DNA from: Pseudomonas marginalis
GTDB taxonomy: Bacteria > Pseudomonadota > Gammaproteobacteria > Pseudomonadales > Pseudomonadaceae
Direction: 5' to 3'
Assembly: GCF_024169655.1 (NCBI RefSeq)
Contig: NZ_JALJWV010000001.1
Location: forward strand, 4,384,001-4,448,000
DNA length: 64,000 nucleotides
How positions within the stretch are numbered: the stretch's first letter is position 1; each line of letters opens with the position of its first letter. Shown in pieces: positions 33,023 through 42,355 of the stretch. The notes under the pieces were generated by a model, which was not told the DNA's origin, did not search any database, and was given only the letters and a program-made list of their open reading frames with translations. The position numbers and the translations under genes were made by a program.

Positions 33023-34741
33023 TTATGCCAGAGCCTCCCAGCAAAACTCCACGCAGACACTGCGCCCGCCGTCGGACCAGCGTACATCGCTGCTCAGTTG
33101 ACGCACCAGGCCCAAGCCGCGACCAGACAGACGGTCAACATCCAGCGGGCGAGCCAGTACCTGTTCCACATCGAATCCGGGGCCGCTGTCTTCGATGCGC
33201 AAGGTCAACCTGCCGCCCGTAGCGGTGGGCTCTACCTGCACATGCACGCGCACATAACCGCTGTTGAGTTGCACCAGCCGCTCATTGCGCTGGCGGTAAT
33301 ACTGCGCAAAACCTTCAGCATTGCGCTTGAGCCGCGAGTCCAGGCCCAGCACGCCATGCTCCAGGGCGTTGGAATACAGTTCGGCCATCACGCTGTAGAG
33401 CGCCCCGCTCTGCTCGCGCAGGCCGTGGATCTCCAGCAGCAGTTGCAACAGATAGGGCAACGGGTTGTAACGCCTGAGGGTCTCGGCGCGAAATTCGAAA
33501 CTCACCGACCAATCCAACGGGCACGACTGGCCGCTGTCGGCATACAGCGGCCCCGTGGCACGTATCGACTGGCCGGCCTGCAAGGTGATCTCAACCATGC
33601 TCACGTCATCCCGCGCCTCACCGCGAAACGCCGCCAGGGCCTGCTCGATATCCTCGAACAAGCGGTCAGGCTCACGATTGGCGGCAAACACCTGCTGCAA
33701 GCGCTCGGCGCCGAACAATTGTTCGTTGGCATCGGCGGTATCCAGCACGCCATCGGAGAGCAGAAATACGCGGTCGCCCAGGGCCATCGGCCAGACTTCC
33801 GTGCGATCATCGAACGCCTGCGCTGACAGCACGCCCAACGGCAAGTGCCGTGATATCAGCGGCGTGCGCTTAGCCGTGGCGACTTCATGCACATAGCCCT
33901 CGGGCATGCCGCCATTCCAGACTTCCACCGCACGCCGTTGCGCACTCAGGCACAACAGCGTCGCGCAGCAGAACATGTCCACCGGCAGGATGCGTTTGAG
34001 CTTGGCGTTCATCTCCCGCAGGATCTGCGTCAGCCCGTAGCCCTTGGCCGTCATGCCATAGAACACTTCGGCCAACGGCATGGCGCCGACCGCCGCTGGC
34101 AGGCCGTGCCCGGTGAAGTCGCCGAGCAGCACATGCATGTCACCCGCCGGCGTGTAGGCCGCCAACAACAAGTCGCCGTTGAACAGCGCATAGGGCGATT
34201 GCAGGTAGCGAATGTTCGGCGCCGCGTTGATGCAACCCGAATGGGCGACCTTGTCGAACACCGCTTTGGCCACGCGTTGCTCATGCAGCAGGTAGTCATG
34301 GTGCTTGGCGATCAGGTCACGCTGCTGCAACACCGTGGCCTGCAGACGGCGCAGGCGGTCCATCGCATTGATCTTGGCCGCGAGAATCAGCGGGTTATAG
34401 GGTTTGGGCAAGAAGTCATCGCCACCGGCATCCAGGCATTGGGCCAGGGCTTCGCTTTGGCGCAGGGAGGTGAGGAAGATGATCGGCACCAGGGCCTCGC
34501 CCGCCAGTTGCTTGATCCGCCGCGCGGCCTCAAAGCCATCCATCACCGGCATCAGGGCGTCCATCAGCACCAGTTGCGGGCGTTCGCGGGCAAACAGCTC
34601 GACGGCTTGTGCGCCGTTGCTGGCAGTGAGCACCTGGTGGCCCTGGCGCCGGACGATGGTCGACAGCAACAGCAGGTCGGCGGCGCTGTCTTCGGCGATC
34701 AGGATGGTCAGCGGTTCGAGGACCGGGGCCAGCGCGCTCAA
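33023..34741 (-). CDS. hsbR: Response regulator with PP2C phosphatase and anti-sigma kinase domains, HsbR
   Basis: 572 residues. The frame starts with a TTG that overlaps the hsbA stop (TTGA), with no clear ribosome-binding site, so translation is likely coupled. Receiver domain (about 10-130): IAEDSAADLLLL, phosphoacceptor in VLMDALMPVMDGF, Lys in FLPKPYNP. SpoIIE-type PP2C phosphatase (about 180-385): GDFTGHGLPAAVGAMPLAEVFY, later LLSDGVLD. C-terminal HATPase_c (about 430-570): YSNALEHGVLGLDS, then DSGPGFDV. HsbR both phosphorylates and dephosphorylates the anti-anti-sigma factor HsbA, switched by HptB. Confidence 0.9.
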   Translation of the reverse strand: MSALAPVLEPLTILIAEDSAADLLLLSTIVRRQGHQVLTASNGAQAVELFARERPQLVLMDALMPVMDGFEAARRIKQLAGEALVPIIFLTSLRQSEALAQCLDAGGDDFLPKPYNPLILAAKINAMDRLRRLQATVLQQRDLIAKHHDYLLHEQRVAKAVFDKVAHSGCINAAPNIRYLQSPYALFNGDLLLAAYTPAGDMHVLLGDFTGHGLPAAVGAMPLAEVFYGMTAKGYGLTQILREMNAKLKRILPVDMFCCATLLCLSAQRRAVEVWNGGMPEGYVHEVATAKRTPLISRHLPLGVLSAQAFDDRTEVWPMALGDRVFLLSDGVLDTADANEQLFGAERLQQVFAANREPDRLFEDIEQALAAFRGEARDDVSMVEITLQAGQSIRATGPLYADSGQSCPLDWSVSFEFRAETLRRYNPLPYLLQLLLEIHGLREQSGALYSVMAELYSNALEHGVLGLDSRLKRNAEGFAQYYRQRNERLVQLNSGYVRVHVQVEPTATGGRLTLRIEDSGPGFDVEQVLARPLDVDRLSGRGLGLVRQLSSDVRWSDGGRSVCVEFCWEALA

Positions 34742-35043
34742 TGGATATCGAACAGTTTGTCGAAGTTGGAAATCGCGAGGATCTTGCGCACATCGGCGCT
34801 GCTGTTGATCACCCGGACTTCCGCATCATCCCCCCCGGCATGATCGCGCAGCAGCAGGAGCATGCCCAGGGCGGAACTGTCCATGTAGGTGGCGTCTTTC
34901 AGGTCGACGATATAAACCTGCGGCACCTTGTAGAAACGCTCGTAGGCGTCGCGAAAGAGTTGATGGCTGCCGAAATCGAACCGGCCCTTGATTGCGATCG
35001 TCAACTTCTTCCCATCCAGGGATACTTCTGACTCGATTGACAT
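34738..35043 (-). CDS. hsbA: Anti-sigma factor antagonist HsbA (STAS domain)
   Basis: 101 residues, a single STAS domain starting MSIESEVSLDGKKLTIAIKG. The phosphorylatable serine is in YMDSSALGMLLLL near residue 56. In P. aeruginosa unphosphorylated HsbA binds the anti-sigma factor FlgM, and phosphorylated HsbA acts on the diguanylate cyclase HsbD. It is the first gene of hsbA-hsbR-hptB, which here lies between fliJ and fliK. Confidence 0.91.
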   Translation of the reverse strand: MSIESEVSLDGKKLTIAIKGRFDFGSHQLFRDAYERFYKVPQVYIVDLKDATYMDSSALGMLLLLRDHAGGDDAEVRVINSSADVRKILAISNFDKLFDIH

Positions 35044-35128
35044 GTGACTGCTTCCTTGTCATAGGCCTAGATACAAGGTGTAGCAGGCTAACCGGATGTG
35101 GGCAACACATTGAGTAGAGGGCTTGGCG

Positions 35129-35578
35129 CTAGTAGGGATTCTGGCGCGGCAGGCGCTGGGACAACTCATCGAGCAGTTTTTGCTCGCGCTTATCCTCAAG
35201 CGCCCGCGCCTCGTCGATATAGCGCTGCACCAGCTTGCGCAACCCTTCGACCCGGGCATACGCCTGCTGCCAGCTCTCGCGGGCCTTGTCGAGGTTGTTC
35301 TGGTGCCAGGCCAGGCTCTCGCGCTGCTGGCCGACAGCGGTTTCAAGCTGGTTGAGAAAGCCCTGGTAGCCCATCAGCCACTGGCCGGACACGCCTTTGG
35401 TGCCGCGCTCGATCCACTGCTGCTGGTACTCGCCGCGAAAGCGCTCCAGGTCGCCGAGCTTACTTTGTGCCAGGCGCACCTGGCCCTGAAAGTAACCCAG
35501 GCGCTGGACCGCGGTTTTTTCGGCCTTTTCGGCCATGTCCACCACCGGGGCCAAGCGTGAGGAGCGGCTGCTGGCCAT
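35129..35578 (-). CDS. fliJ: Flagellar export protein FliJ
   Basis: 149 residues, almost entirely coiled coil, starting MASSRSSRLAPVVDMAEKAEK. The heptad-rich helices and the length match FliJ, the stalk-like partner of the FliI ATPase. It starts 3 bp after fliI. Confidence 0.9.
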   Translation of the reverse strand: MASSRSSRLAPVVDMAEKAEKTAVQRLGYFQGQVRLAQSKLGDLERFRGEYQQQWIERGTKGVSGQWLMGYQGFLNQLETAVGQQRESLAWHQNNLDKARESWQQAYARVEGLRKLVQRYIDEARALEDKREQKLLDELSQRLPRQNPY

Positions 35579-35581
35579 GGC

Positions 35582-36940
35582 TTAGCCGCCTGGCGCGGGG
35601 GCGAAGATGGACTGCAGGTGCGCTTCGCTTTCGCCCATGCTGATGTTGTCGTTGAGGCCTTGGCGCAGGTAGGTGACCAATTGCGGTTGCAGGGCAATCG
35701 CCAGGTCGGTCTCACGATCGCCGCCGGCCACATAGGCGCCAACGCTGATCAGGTCGCGACTTTGCTGGTAGCGCGACCACAACTGCTTGAACTGCTGGGC
35801 ACGGGCCATGTGCTCCGGCGTGACCACCGACGGCATCACCCGGCTGATGGACGCTTCGATGTCGATCGCCGGGTAGTGCCCCTCTTCCGCCAGGCGCCGC
35901 GACAGCACGATGTGGCCGTCGAGCACGCCCCGCGCCGAGTCGGCAATCGGGTCTTGCTGGTCATCGCCTTCAGACAACACGGTGTAGAACGCGGTGATCG
36001 AGCCGCCCCCCGCCTCGGCATTACCGGCGCGCTCCACCAGCTTGGGCAGCTTGGCAAACACCGACGGCGGATAGCCCTTGGTGGCCGGAGGCTCGCCGAT
36101 GGCCAGGGCGATTTCCCGCTGGGCCTGGGCGAAACGCGTGAGGGAGTCCATCAGCAACAGGACGTTCTTGCCCTTGTCGCGAAAATATTCGGCGATGCGC
36201 GTGCAGTACATGGCGGCGCGCAAACGCATCAGCGGCGCATCGTCGGCCGGGGACGCAACGACGACGGAACGCTTGAGGCCTTCTTCACCGAGGCTATGCT
36301 CGATGAACTCCTTCACTTCCCGACCCCGTTCGCCGATCAGCCCCACCACAATGATGTCGGCCTCGGTAAAGCGGGTCATCATGCCCAGCAACACCGACTT
36401 ACCCACGCCAGTACCGGCGAACAGGCCGAGGCGCTGACCGCGACCGACCGTCAATAAACCGTTGATGCTGCGAATGCCCACGTCCAACGGCTGGCTGATG
36501 GGGTTGCGCTTGAGCGGGTTGATGGTGGGGCCATCCATCGGCACCCAGTCTTCGGCCTTCATGCCGCCCTTGCCGTCCAGCGCACGACCGGCACCGTCCA
36601 GCACGCGGCCGAGCATGCTCATGCCCATGGGCAGGCGGCCGGTATCGGCCAGCGGCACCACGCGGGCGCCGGGGGCGATGCCCGCCAGGCTGCCCACCGG
36701 CATCAGGAAAATCTTGCTGCCGGAAAAGCCCATCACCTCGGCTTCGACCTGCACCGGGTGGTAGCTGTCGTCGTTGATCACCAGGCAGCGGCTGCCCATG
36801 GCGGCGCGCAGGCCTTCGGCTTCGAGGGTCAGGCCAACCATGCGCAGCAAGCGCCCTTCGAGGATCGGCTGGCCGGGCAACTTGGTGGCCTCGGCATACC
36901 CGCTCAGGCGCTTGGCGAAGCTGGTGCGATCAAGGCGCAT
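35582..36940 (-). CDS. fliI: Flagellum-specific ATPase FliI
   Basis: 452 residues. An F1-beta-like ATPase with Walker A GLFAGTGVGKSVLL near residue 165, Walker B VLLLMDSLTRFAQAQRE and the family signature PSVFAKLPKLVERAG. It powers unloading of export substrates. Its start overlaps the fliH end by 11 bp. Confidence 0.96.
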   Translation of the reverse strand: MRLDRTSFAKRLSGYAEATKLPGQPILEGRLLRMVGLTLEAEGLRAAMGSRCLVINDDSYHPVQVEAEVMGFSGSKIFLMPVGSLAGIAPGARVVPLADTGRLPMGMSMLGRVLDGAGRALDGKGGMKAEDWVPMDGPTINPLKRNPISQPLDVGIRSINGLLTVGRGQRLGLFAGTGVGKSVLLGMMTRFTEADIIVVGLIGERGREVKEFIEHSLGEEGLKRSVVVASPADDAPLMRLRAAMYCTRIAEYFRDKGKNVLLLMDSLTRFAQAQREIALAIGEPPATKGYPPSVFAKLPKLVERAGNAEAGGGSITAFYTVLSEGDDQQDPIADSARGVLDGHIVLSRRLAEEGHYPAIDIEASISRVMPSVVTPEHMARAQQFKQLWSRYQQSRDLISVGAYVAGGDRETDLAIALQPQLVTYLRQGLNDNISMGESEAHLQSIFAPAPGG

Positions 36941-37694
36941 CGGGGGCGTCCAGGTCCACGCTCATGTCAGGTTCGGCCGGGTTCAGGACCTGCTCGTGAA
37001 CCTGGTCCAGCAACTGGGCCATGATCTGGCTGATGCGCGTTTCCACCGTGGCGTCGATGCGGCTGTATTCGGTCTCGACGCGGCAACCACCGGGCTGCAG
37101 CGCCGCATCTTCGACGATGCGCCAGGTTTCTTCATGGCGCTCGCGCAGGGCTTTGACCTGTTCGAAATCCTGCGGGTTGATGTGCAGCCGCACATTGCCG
37201 ACACCCAGGGGCAGCAGCTTGAGGGCTTCACGCATGACGCTTTCGATCTGACTGGAGTCCAGCACCAGCTCACGCTGGATCACCTGGCGGGCGATGTGCT
37301 CGACCAACCCGACCATGGCTTTTTCGATCTGCGAATCCTGCTCGGCGATGGGTTCGAACAGGCTGCCCATCAGGCGTTCGAGGCTGGCCAGCTTGACGCT
37401 CAAGGCGGCCTCGGCTTCCTGGCGCACCTTGAGCGTGGTGCTGCGAAAACCATCTTTTTCGCCAGCGGCGAAGCCTTCGTTGTAGGCCTCCTGGCGAATG
37501 CTTTCCAACTCTTCAAGGGTCAGCGGCTGGACTTCATCCAGCGGCACTTCTTCCATTTCCACCGGTGTTTCCACCACTGGCTCAGGTTCGGGCTCCGGCA
37601 CATGCGGGTCGAAGCTGGGCAACGACCAGATGTCGAACCCGCCCACGTCCCGCGCGCGAATCAGATCGCTGGGCGACTCATCTTTGTTCGACAT
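36930..37694 (-). CDS. fliH: Flagellar export ATPase regulator FliH
   Basis: 254 residues. An acidic, Pro/Glu-rich N-terminus, a helical region starting near residue 65 with GFAAGEKDGF, and a C-terminal domain (VEHIARQVIQRELV, then LRLHINPQDFEQV-like segment) as in FliH/YscL. It holds FliI inactive and tethers it to the C-ring. It lies 10 bp after fliG. Confidence 0.92.
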   Translation of the reverse strand: MSNKDESPSDLIRARDVGGFDIWSLPSFDPHVPEPEPEPVVETPVEMEEVPLDEVQPLTLEELESIRQEAYNEGFAAGEKDGFRSTTLKVRQEAEAALSVKLASLERLMGSLFEPIAEQDSQIEKAMVGLVEHIARQVIQRELVLDSSQIESVMREALKLLPLGVGNVRLHINPQDFEQVKALRERHEETWRIVEDAALQPGGCRVETEYSRIDATVETRISQIMAQLLDQVHEQVLNPAEPDMSVDLDAPDAP

Positions 37695-37704
37695 GGAAAG
37701 CGCC

Positions 37705-38724
37705 TTAGATCATTTCTTCGCCGCCCTTCCCGCCGAGAACGATTTCTCCGGCTTCGGCCATACGGCGGGCAATCGTGAGGATTTCCTTCTGGGCGGTTTC
37801 CACGTCGCTGACGCGTACCGGGCCTTTGGCTTCCAGGTCGTCGCGCAACAGTTCGGAGGCGCGCTTGGACATGTTCTTGAAGATCTTCTCCTTGACGCCT
37901 TCGTCCGACCCCTTGAGGGCCAGCACCAGCACGTCGGAGGAGACTTCGCGCAGCAGCGCCTGGATGCCACGGTCGTCGACATCGGAGAGGTTGTTGAACA
38001 CGAACATGAGGTCTTCGATCTGGCCGGACAGGGTGTCGTCGATCTCGCGGATCGAGTCCATCAACTGGCCTTCGACCGAGCTGTCGAGGAAGTTCATGAT
38101 GTCGGCTGCGCGCTTGATACCGCCCAAGGTGGTGCGCGCAGCATTCGAATTGCCCGAGAACTGCTTCTCGAGAATCGTGTTGAGTTCTTTCAGGGCCGCC
38201 GGCTGCACGGTGTTTAACGACGACACGCGCAGGATGATGTCCAGGCGCACTTTGTGGTCGAAGTGGCCGAGCACTTCGCCGGCCTGGTCGGGGTCGAGGT
38301 ACGCCACCACGATCGCCTGGATCTGCGGGTGCTCGTAGCGGATCACGTCGGCGACGGCGCGCGGCTCCATCCATTTCAGGCTGTCGAGGCCGCTGGTGTT
38401 GCCGCCCAGCAGGATGCGGTCGATCAGGCCGTTGGCTTTGTCTTCGCCGAGGGCCGAGGTGAGCATCTTGCGGATGTAGCTGTCGGAGCCGACGCCCAGG
38501 CTGGTCTGGTCGCCGACGATCTCGACGAACTCGCTCATCACCTGCTCGACCTGCTCACGGTGAACGTTGCGCATCTGCGCCATGGCCACGCCCACGCGCT
38601 GGACCTCTTTGGGGCCCATGTGGCGCAGCACTTGTGCGGCGTCGGTTTCACCCAGGGACAGCAGCAGGACTGCGGCTTTGTCGACCTTGGTGAGTTTGGC
38701 AACAGCGGCTCGATTATCACTCAT
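37705..38724 (-). CDS. fliG: Flagellar motor switch protein FliG
   Basis: 339 residues with N, middle (EHPQ motif: RYEHPQIQAIV near residue 127) and C-terminal domains. The C-domain charged torque helix reads SDVLVLALKGSDEGVKEKIFKNM. It couples stators to the rotor. It overlaps the end of fliF by 8 bp. Confidence 0.96.
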   Translation of the reverse strand: MSDNRAAVAKLTKVDKAAVLLLSLGETDAAQVLRHMGPKEVQRVGVAMAQMRNVHREQVEQVMSEFVEIVGDQTSLGVGSDSYIRKMLTSALGEDKANGLIDRILLGGNTSGLDSLKWMEPRAVADVIRYEHPQIQAIVVAYLDPDQAGEVLGHFDHKVRLDIILRVSSLNTVQPAALKELNTILEKQFSGNSNAARTTLGGIKRAADIMNFLDSSVEGQLMDSIREIDDTLSGQIEDLMFVFNNLSDVDDRGIQALLREVSSDVLVLALKGSDEGVKEKIFKNMSKRASELLRDDLEAKGPVRVSDVETAQKEILTIARRMAEAGEIVLGGKGGEEMI

Positions 38725-40495
38725 CTGCGTTAATCCACTCTTTCACGACCTGGGCCACACGGCCCGGGTCTTCTGCCACCAGACTCTTGATTGCGTTCAA
38801 CTGAGCGTCATAGCCTTCGCTCGGGCTTGGCAACAGGATGCTTTGCGGGCCGCCGAGGCTGACGCGGTCGTTGGCCAGTTCGCCGTCCAGGCCGCCCATG
38901 CCACCCAACTCGACATCGCTGCCAGCGAAGGTTGCCAGTTGTTTCTTGCCATTGCCGGTGATGTTGTTGAGCACCGGACGCAGCACGCCGAACACCAGCA
39001 GTACGATGAACAACACGCCCAGCACTTGCTTGACGATGTCCCAGAACCACGGCTGGGTGTAGAACGCCGCTTCAGCAATGACTTCGCCACGCTCGGCGGA
39101 GAACGGCATGTTGATCACGCTGACGCTGTCACCCCGGCTGGCGTCGAAACCGACGGCATCCTGCACCAGGCGAGTGAAGCGCGCCAATTCGTCGGCGCTC
39201 CACGGGGCGCGTGTGACGGCGCCATCAGCGGCGGCGATCTTGACCTGATCATCGACCACCACCGACACCGACAGGCGATTGATCCGGCCCTGTTGCTGCT
39301 TGGTGTGGCTGATGGAGCGGTCGAGTTCGAAGTTCTTGGTCGACTGGTTACGCTTGTCCGCCGGGTAGGGCGCGAGCATCGGCTGACCGGTGGCCGGGTC
39401 CATGATCTGCTGACCGTTGGCGTCCAGCAGTGGCTGGCCAGCGGCAATGGCGCCAGCGGTCGCGGCGGCACCGCCGGTGGTCTGCGGGGCCGAAGCCGGG
39501 GCTGGCGGCTGATTGCTCAGGGCTCCCGGCACACCTTGCGGGCCGCTGCTGGCGGTGCGTTGTTCGCTGGTCGATTGCTCGCTGCGCAGGGCCGGCTGGT
39601 CCGGGTTGAACTGCTCGGAGGTCGATTCGACCGCGCTGAAATCCACGTCGGCGGACACTTCGGCCTTGTAGCGATCGTTACCCAGCACCGGTTGCAGGAT
39701 GTTGTGGACACGCTGGGTGAGCATGCTTTCCATGCGGCGGCTGTAGTCGAACTGCTTGCCGGCCTGGGTCAGCGCAGAGTTTTCCGCCATGTCGGACAGC
39801 AGGTTGCCCTTCTGGTCGACCACGGTGATTTGCGACTTGCTCAATTCGGGAACGCTGGTGGCCACCAGGTTGATGATCGCCAGCACTTGGCCAGGCTCCA
39901 GGGAGCGGCCGGAAAACAGTTCGACCAATACCGAGGCACTTGGCTTGCGCTCATCACGCACAAACACCGAGCTCTTCGGAATCGCCAGGTGGACGCGGGC
40001 GCCCTTGACGTTGTTGAGGCTGGAGATGGTGCGTGCCAGTTCGCCTTCCAGGCCACGACGGTAGCGGGTCGCTTCCATGAACTGGCTGGTACCCAGGCCC
40101 TGGTCCTTGTCGAGGATCTCAAAACCGATATTGCTGTCGGACGGGGTCACGCCGGCAGCGGCCAGCTTCATGCGGGCACGGGCGACATCATCGGCCTTGA
40201 CCAGCAGCGCCCCGGAGTTTGGCTCCACGGTGTAGGCGATGTCGGCGGCGGCCAGGGTTTCCATGATCTGTTTGGAATCCATACCGGCCAGGCTGCCGTA
40301 CAGCGGCCGGTAATCGGGTTGCTGCGACCACAGCACCACGGCAAAACCAATCGCCACGCTGGCAGCCAGGCCGACCATCAGGCCCACCTGACGCAACATG
40401 GTCATTTCCGAGAGGTTTTCCAGGAACGACAGGCCAAACAGCGGCGGTTTGCCGTCTGTCTTGGCGGGTACGTTGTCCACGACTGCTTCTGCCAT
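38717..40495 (-). CDS. fliF: Flagellar MS-ring protein FliF
   Basis: 592 residues. The first membrane helix is at about 35-52. Two ring-building motifs and the YscJ-like block follow (KGARVHLAIPKSSVF near residue 140), with a long low-complexity Gln/Ala/Pro insert at about residues 305-370. A second membrane helix lies near 455-475, and the C-terminal tail binds FliG. It is the base on which the motor assembles. Confidence 0.95.
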   Translation of the reverse strand: MAEAVVDNVPAKTDGKPPLFGLSFLENLSEMTMLRQVGLMVGLAASVAIGFAVVLWSQQPDYRPLYGSLAGMDSKQIMETLAAADIAYTVEPNSGALLVKADDVARARMKLAAAGVTPSDSNIGFEILDKDQGLGTSQFMEATRYRRGLEGELARTISSLNNVKGARVHLAIPKSSVFVRDERKPSASVLVELFSGRSLEPGQVLAIINLVATSVPELSKSQITVVDQKGNLLSDMAENSALTQAGKQFDYSRRMESMLTQRVHNILQPVLGNDRYKAEVSADVDFSAVESTSEQFNPDQPALRSEQSTSEQRTASSGPQGVPGALSNQPPAPASAPQTTGGAAATAGAIAAGQPLLDANGQQIMDPATGQPMLAPYPADKRNQSTKNFELDRSISHTKQQQGRINRLSVSVVVDDQVKIAAADGAVTRAPWSADELARFTRLVQDAVGFDASRGDSVSVINMPFSAERGEVIAEAAFYTQPWFWDIVKQVLGVLFIVLLVFGVLRPVLNNITGNGKKQLATFAGSDVELGGMGGLDGELANDRVSLGGPQSILLPSPSEGYDAQLNAIKSLVAEDPGRVAQVVKEWINADE

Positions 40496-40511
40496 GACTT
40501 AAATCTCGCCC

Positions 40512-40841
40512 TTAAACCGGCATCTGCATGATGTCTTGATAAGCCTGAACCAGTTTGTTGCGCACCTGGGTCAAGGCTTGAAAGGACACCGTGGCTTTCT
40601 GCGAAGCGACCATCACGTCGGTCAGGTCCACGCCGCTCTTGCCGATCTCGAACGCGGTCGCCAACTGGCTGGAGGCTTGTTGGGTGTCACTGACTTTGTT
40701 GACGGCCTGGCCGAGCATGTCGGCGAAACTGCTTTGGCTCAATTCCGGCGCTTGTGCGACGGATTTCGGTTGAGCCATGGCGTCCATTTGCATGGAGCGC
40801 ATATCCAACATCAACCGATTGAACTCAATACCCTGGCTCAT
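40512..40841 (-). CDS. fliE: Flagellar hook-basal body protein FliE
   Basis: 109 residues with the FliE pattern: SFADMLGQAVNKVSDTQ, then VMVASQKATVSFQALTQVRNKLVQAYQDI. It joins the MS ring and rod. First gene of fliEFGHIJ, preceded by a strong sigma-54 element. Confidence 0.95.
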   Translation of the reverse strand: MSQGIEFNRLMLDMRSMQMDAMAQPKSVAQAPELSQSSFADMLGQAVNKVSDTQQASSQLATAFEIGKSGVDLTDVMVASQKATVSFQALTQVRNKLVQAYQDIMQMPV

Positions 40842-40903
40842 GACCTTCTCTCTCCGACGACCCGCATTTTTTTGACACTACGCAGCAGTTACTAGGGGTG
40901 GTA

Positions 40904-40918
40904 GCAACAAGGGTGCCA
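40904..40918 (-). promoter_or_regulatory. Sigma-54 promoter of the fliEFGHIJ operon
   Basis: Minus strand TGGCACC-CTTG-TTGC followed by T: one mismatch to consensus, 63 bp before the fliE ATG. It lies downstream of fleSR, which activates this class of genes. Confidence 0.85.
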
Positions 40919-40972
40919 GCTCTGTAGCAACTTGTAAGAAAAGGCGACAAAACTTGTCGACCTTGTTACCGA

Positions 40973-42349
40973 TCAGGTGGCGAAAAGGTAGCCTTCCACG
41001 TCCATCCCAGCGTCGCGCATCTGCGCCAGCTTGTAGCGCAAGGTGCGCGGGCTGATGCCCAGGCGCTCGGCCGCTTCTTTGCGGCGGCCGCGTTCGGCGC
41101 GCAGGGTGTCGATGATCATCTGGAATTCGCGGCGGCGCAGGTCGTCGCCCAGAGCGCCTGCGGACTCGGCTTCAGCGACCAGCGGCGCAGGCGCCAGGCT
41201 CGGCAACGGCGCGGCGCCGCTGCCCATGGCCAGGCAGAAGTCCTGGGGCTGGATCAAGCCACCCTGCTGCAAAATCAACGCGCGCTGAATCGCGTTGTCC
41301 AGTTCCCGCACGTTGCCGGGCCACGGGTAGCTGATCAGGCAGGCCTGGGCTTCGGCCGACAGCCGCGCCTGGGCGTGCTTCATTTTTTTGACGTGGTTGT
41401 TCAGCAGACGCTCGGCCAGCGGGATGATGTCCGCCGGGCGCTCGCGTAGTGGGCGCCAGGCCAGGGGGAATACCGAGAGACGGTAGAACAAGTCTTCCCG
41501 AAAGCGCCCCGCCGCCACTTCGCCCGCCAGATCGCGGTTAGTGGTGGCGACCACGCGGATATCCAACTGGATCGGCTTGCGCGCACCGACACGCTCCACT
41601 TCACGCTCCTGCAACACCCGCAGCAACTTGGCTTGCAGGCCCAGGGGCATTTCCGAAATTTCGTCAAGCAGGATGGTGCCGCCGTCGGCCTGTTCGAACT
41701 TGCCCGCCTGGGCCGCGATGGCGCCGGTGAACGAGCCCTTTTCGTGGCCGAACAACGTGGCTTCGAGCATGTTGTCGGGAATCGCTGCGCAATTGATCGC
41801 GATAAAGGGCTGTTGGGCGCGGCCCGACTGCTGGTGGATATAGCGCGCCAGCACTTCCTTGCCGGTGCCCGACTCGCCGGAAATCAACACGGTGGAGTCA
41901 CTGCGCGCCACGCGGGCCGCAAGCTCCAGCAATTGTGCACTGGCGGGCTCGAAGGCAATCGGGCCGTCGCTCTCACCGGCCGGAATCACCCCCAGAGCAT
42001 GCCGCGCCACCAGCTCGATCAACGCCTTGGGCTCGAACGGCTTGACCAGATAATCCGCCGCGCCCTGGCGCATGGCGTCCACCGCGCGCTCGACGGCGCC
42101 ATGGGCGGTCATCAGCAACACCGGCAGTTGTGGCTGGCGCGCACGTAGCAGGCCGAGCAACTGGTGACCGTCCATGCCAGGCATGTTCACGTCACTGACC
42201 ACCAGGCTGAAGGACTCTTGCTCCACCGCCTCCAAGGCTTCCTCGGCAGAACCGACCGCCCGATAGTCATGGCCCGCCAGCAACAGCGTGTCAGCCAATG
42301 CCTCACGCAGGGCACGATCGTCTTCCACCAACAAAACCTTGATAGCCAT
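40973..42349 (-). CDS. fleR: Sigma-54-dependent response regulator FleR
   Basis: 458 residues. Receiver at residues 1-120, with Asp53 in VSDVNMPGMDG and Lys in YLVKPFEPK. AAA+ domain with Walker A GESGTGKEV, sigma-54 contact motif GSFTGA (a usual variant of GAFTGA) and Walker B TILLDEISEM. C-terminal Fis-type helix-turn-helix RRKEAAERLGISPRTLRYKL. It activates the middle flagellar genes after phosphorylation by FleS. Confidence 0.95.
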   Translation of the reverse strand: MAIKVLLVEDDRALREALADTLLLAGHDYRAVGSAEEALEAVEQESFSLVVSDVNMPGMDGHQLLGLLRARQPQLPVLLMTAHGAVERAVDAMRQGAADYLVKPFEPKALIELVARHALGVIPAGESDGPIAFEPASAQLLELAARVARSDSTVLISGESGTGKEVLARYIHQQSGRAQQPFIAINCAAIPDNMLEATLFGHEKGSFTGAIAAQAGKFEQADGGTILLDEISEMPLGLQAKLLRVLQEREVERVGARKPIQLDIRVVATTNRDLAGEVAAGRFREDLFYRLSVFPLAWRPLRERPADIIPLAERLLNNHVKKMKHAQARLSAEAQACLISYPWPGNVRELDNAIQRALILQQGGLIQPQDFCLAMGSGAAPLPSLAPAPLVAEAESAGALGDDLRRREFQMIIDTLRAERGRRKEAAERLGISPRTLRYKLAQMRDAGMDVEGYLFAT

Positions 42350-42355
42350 AGCCTT

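Noticed and set aside
34051..34299. Small minus-strand ORF inside hsbR in another frame
   Set aside because: Out-of-frame shadow rich in Arg/Cys/Thr with no independent start signal.
38567..40531. 654-residue plus-strand ORF opposite fliF/fliG
   Set aside because: Shadow of two unmistakable flagellar genes; composition only.
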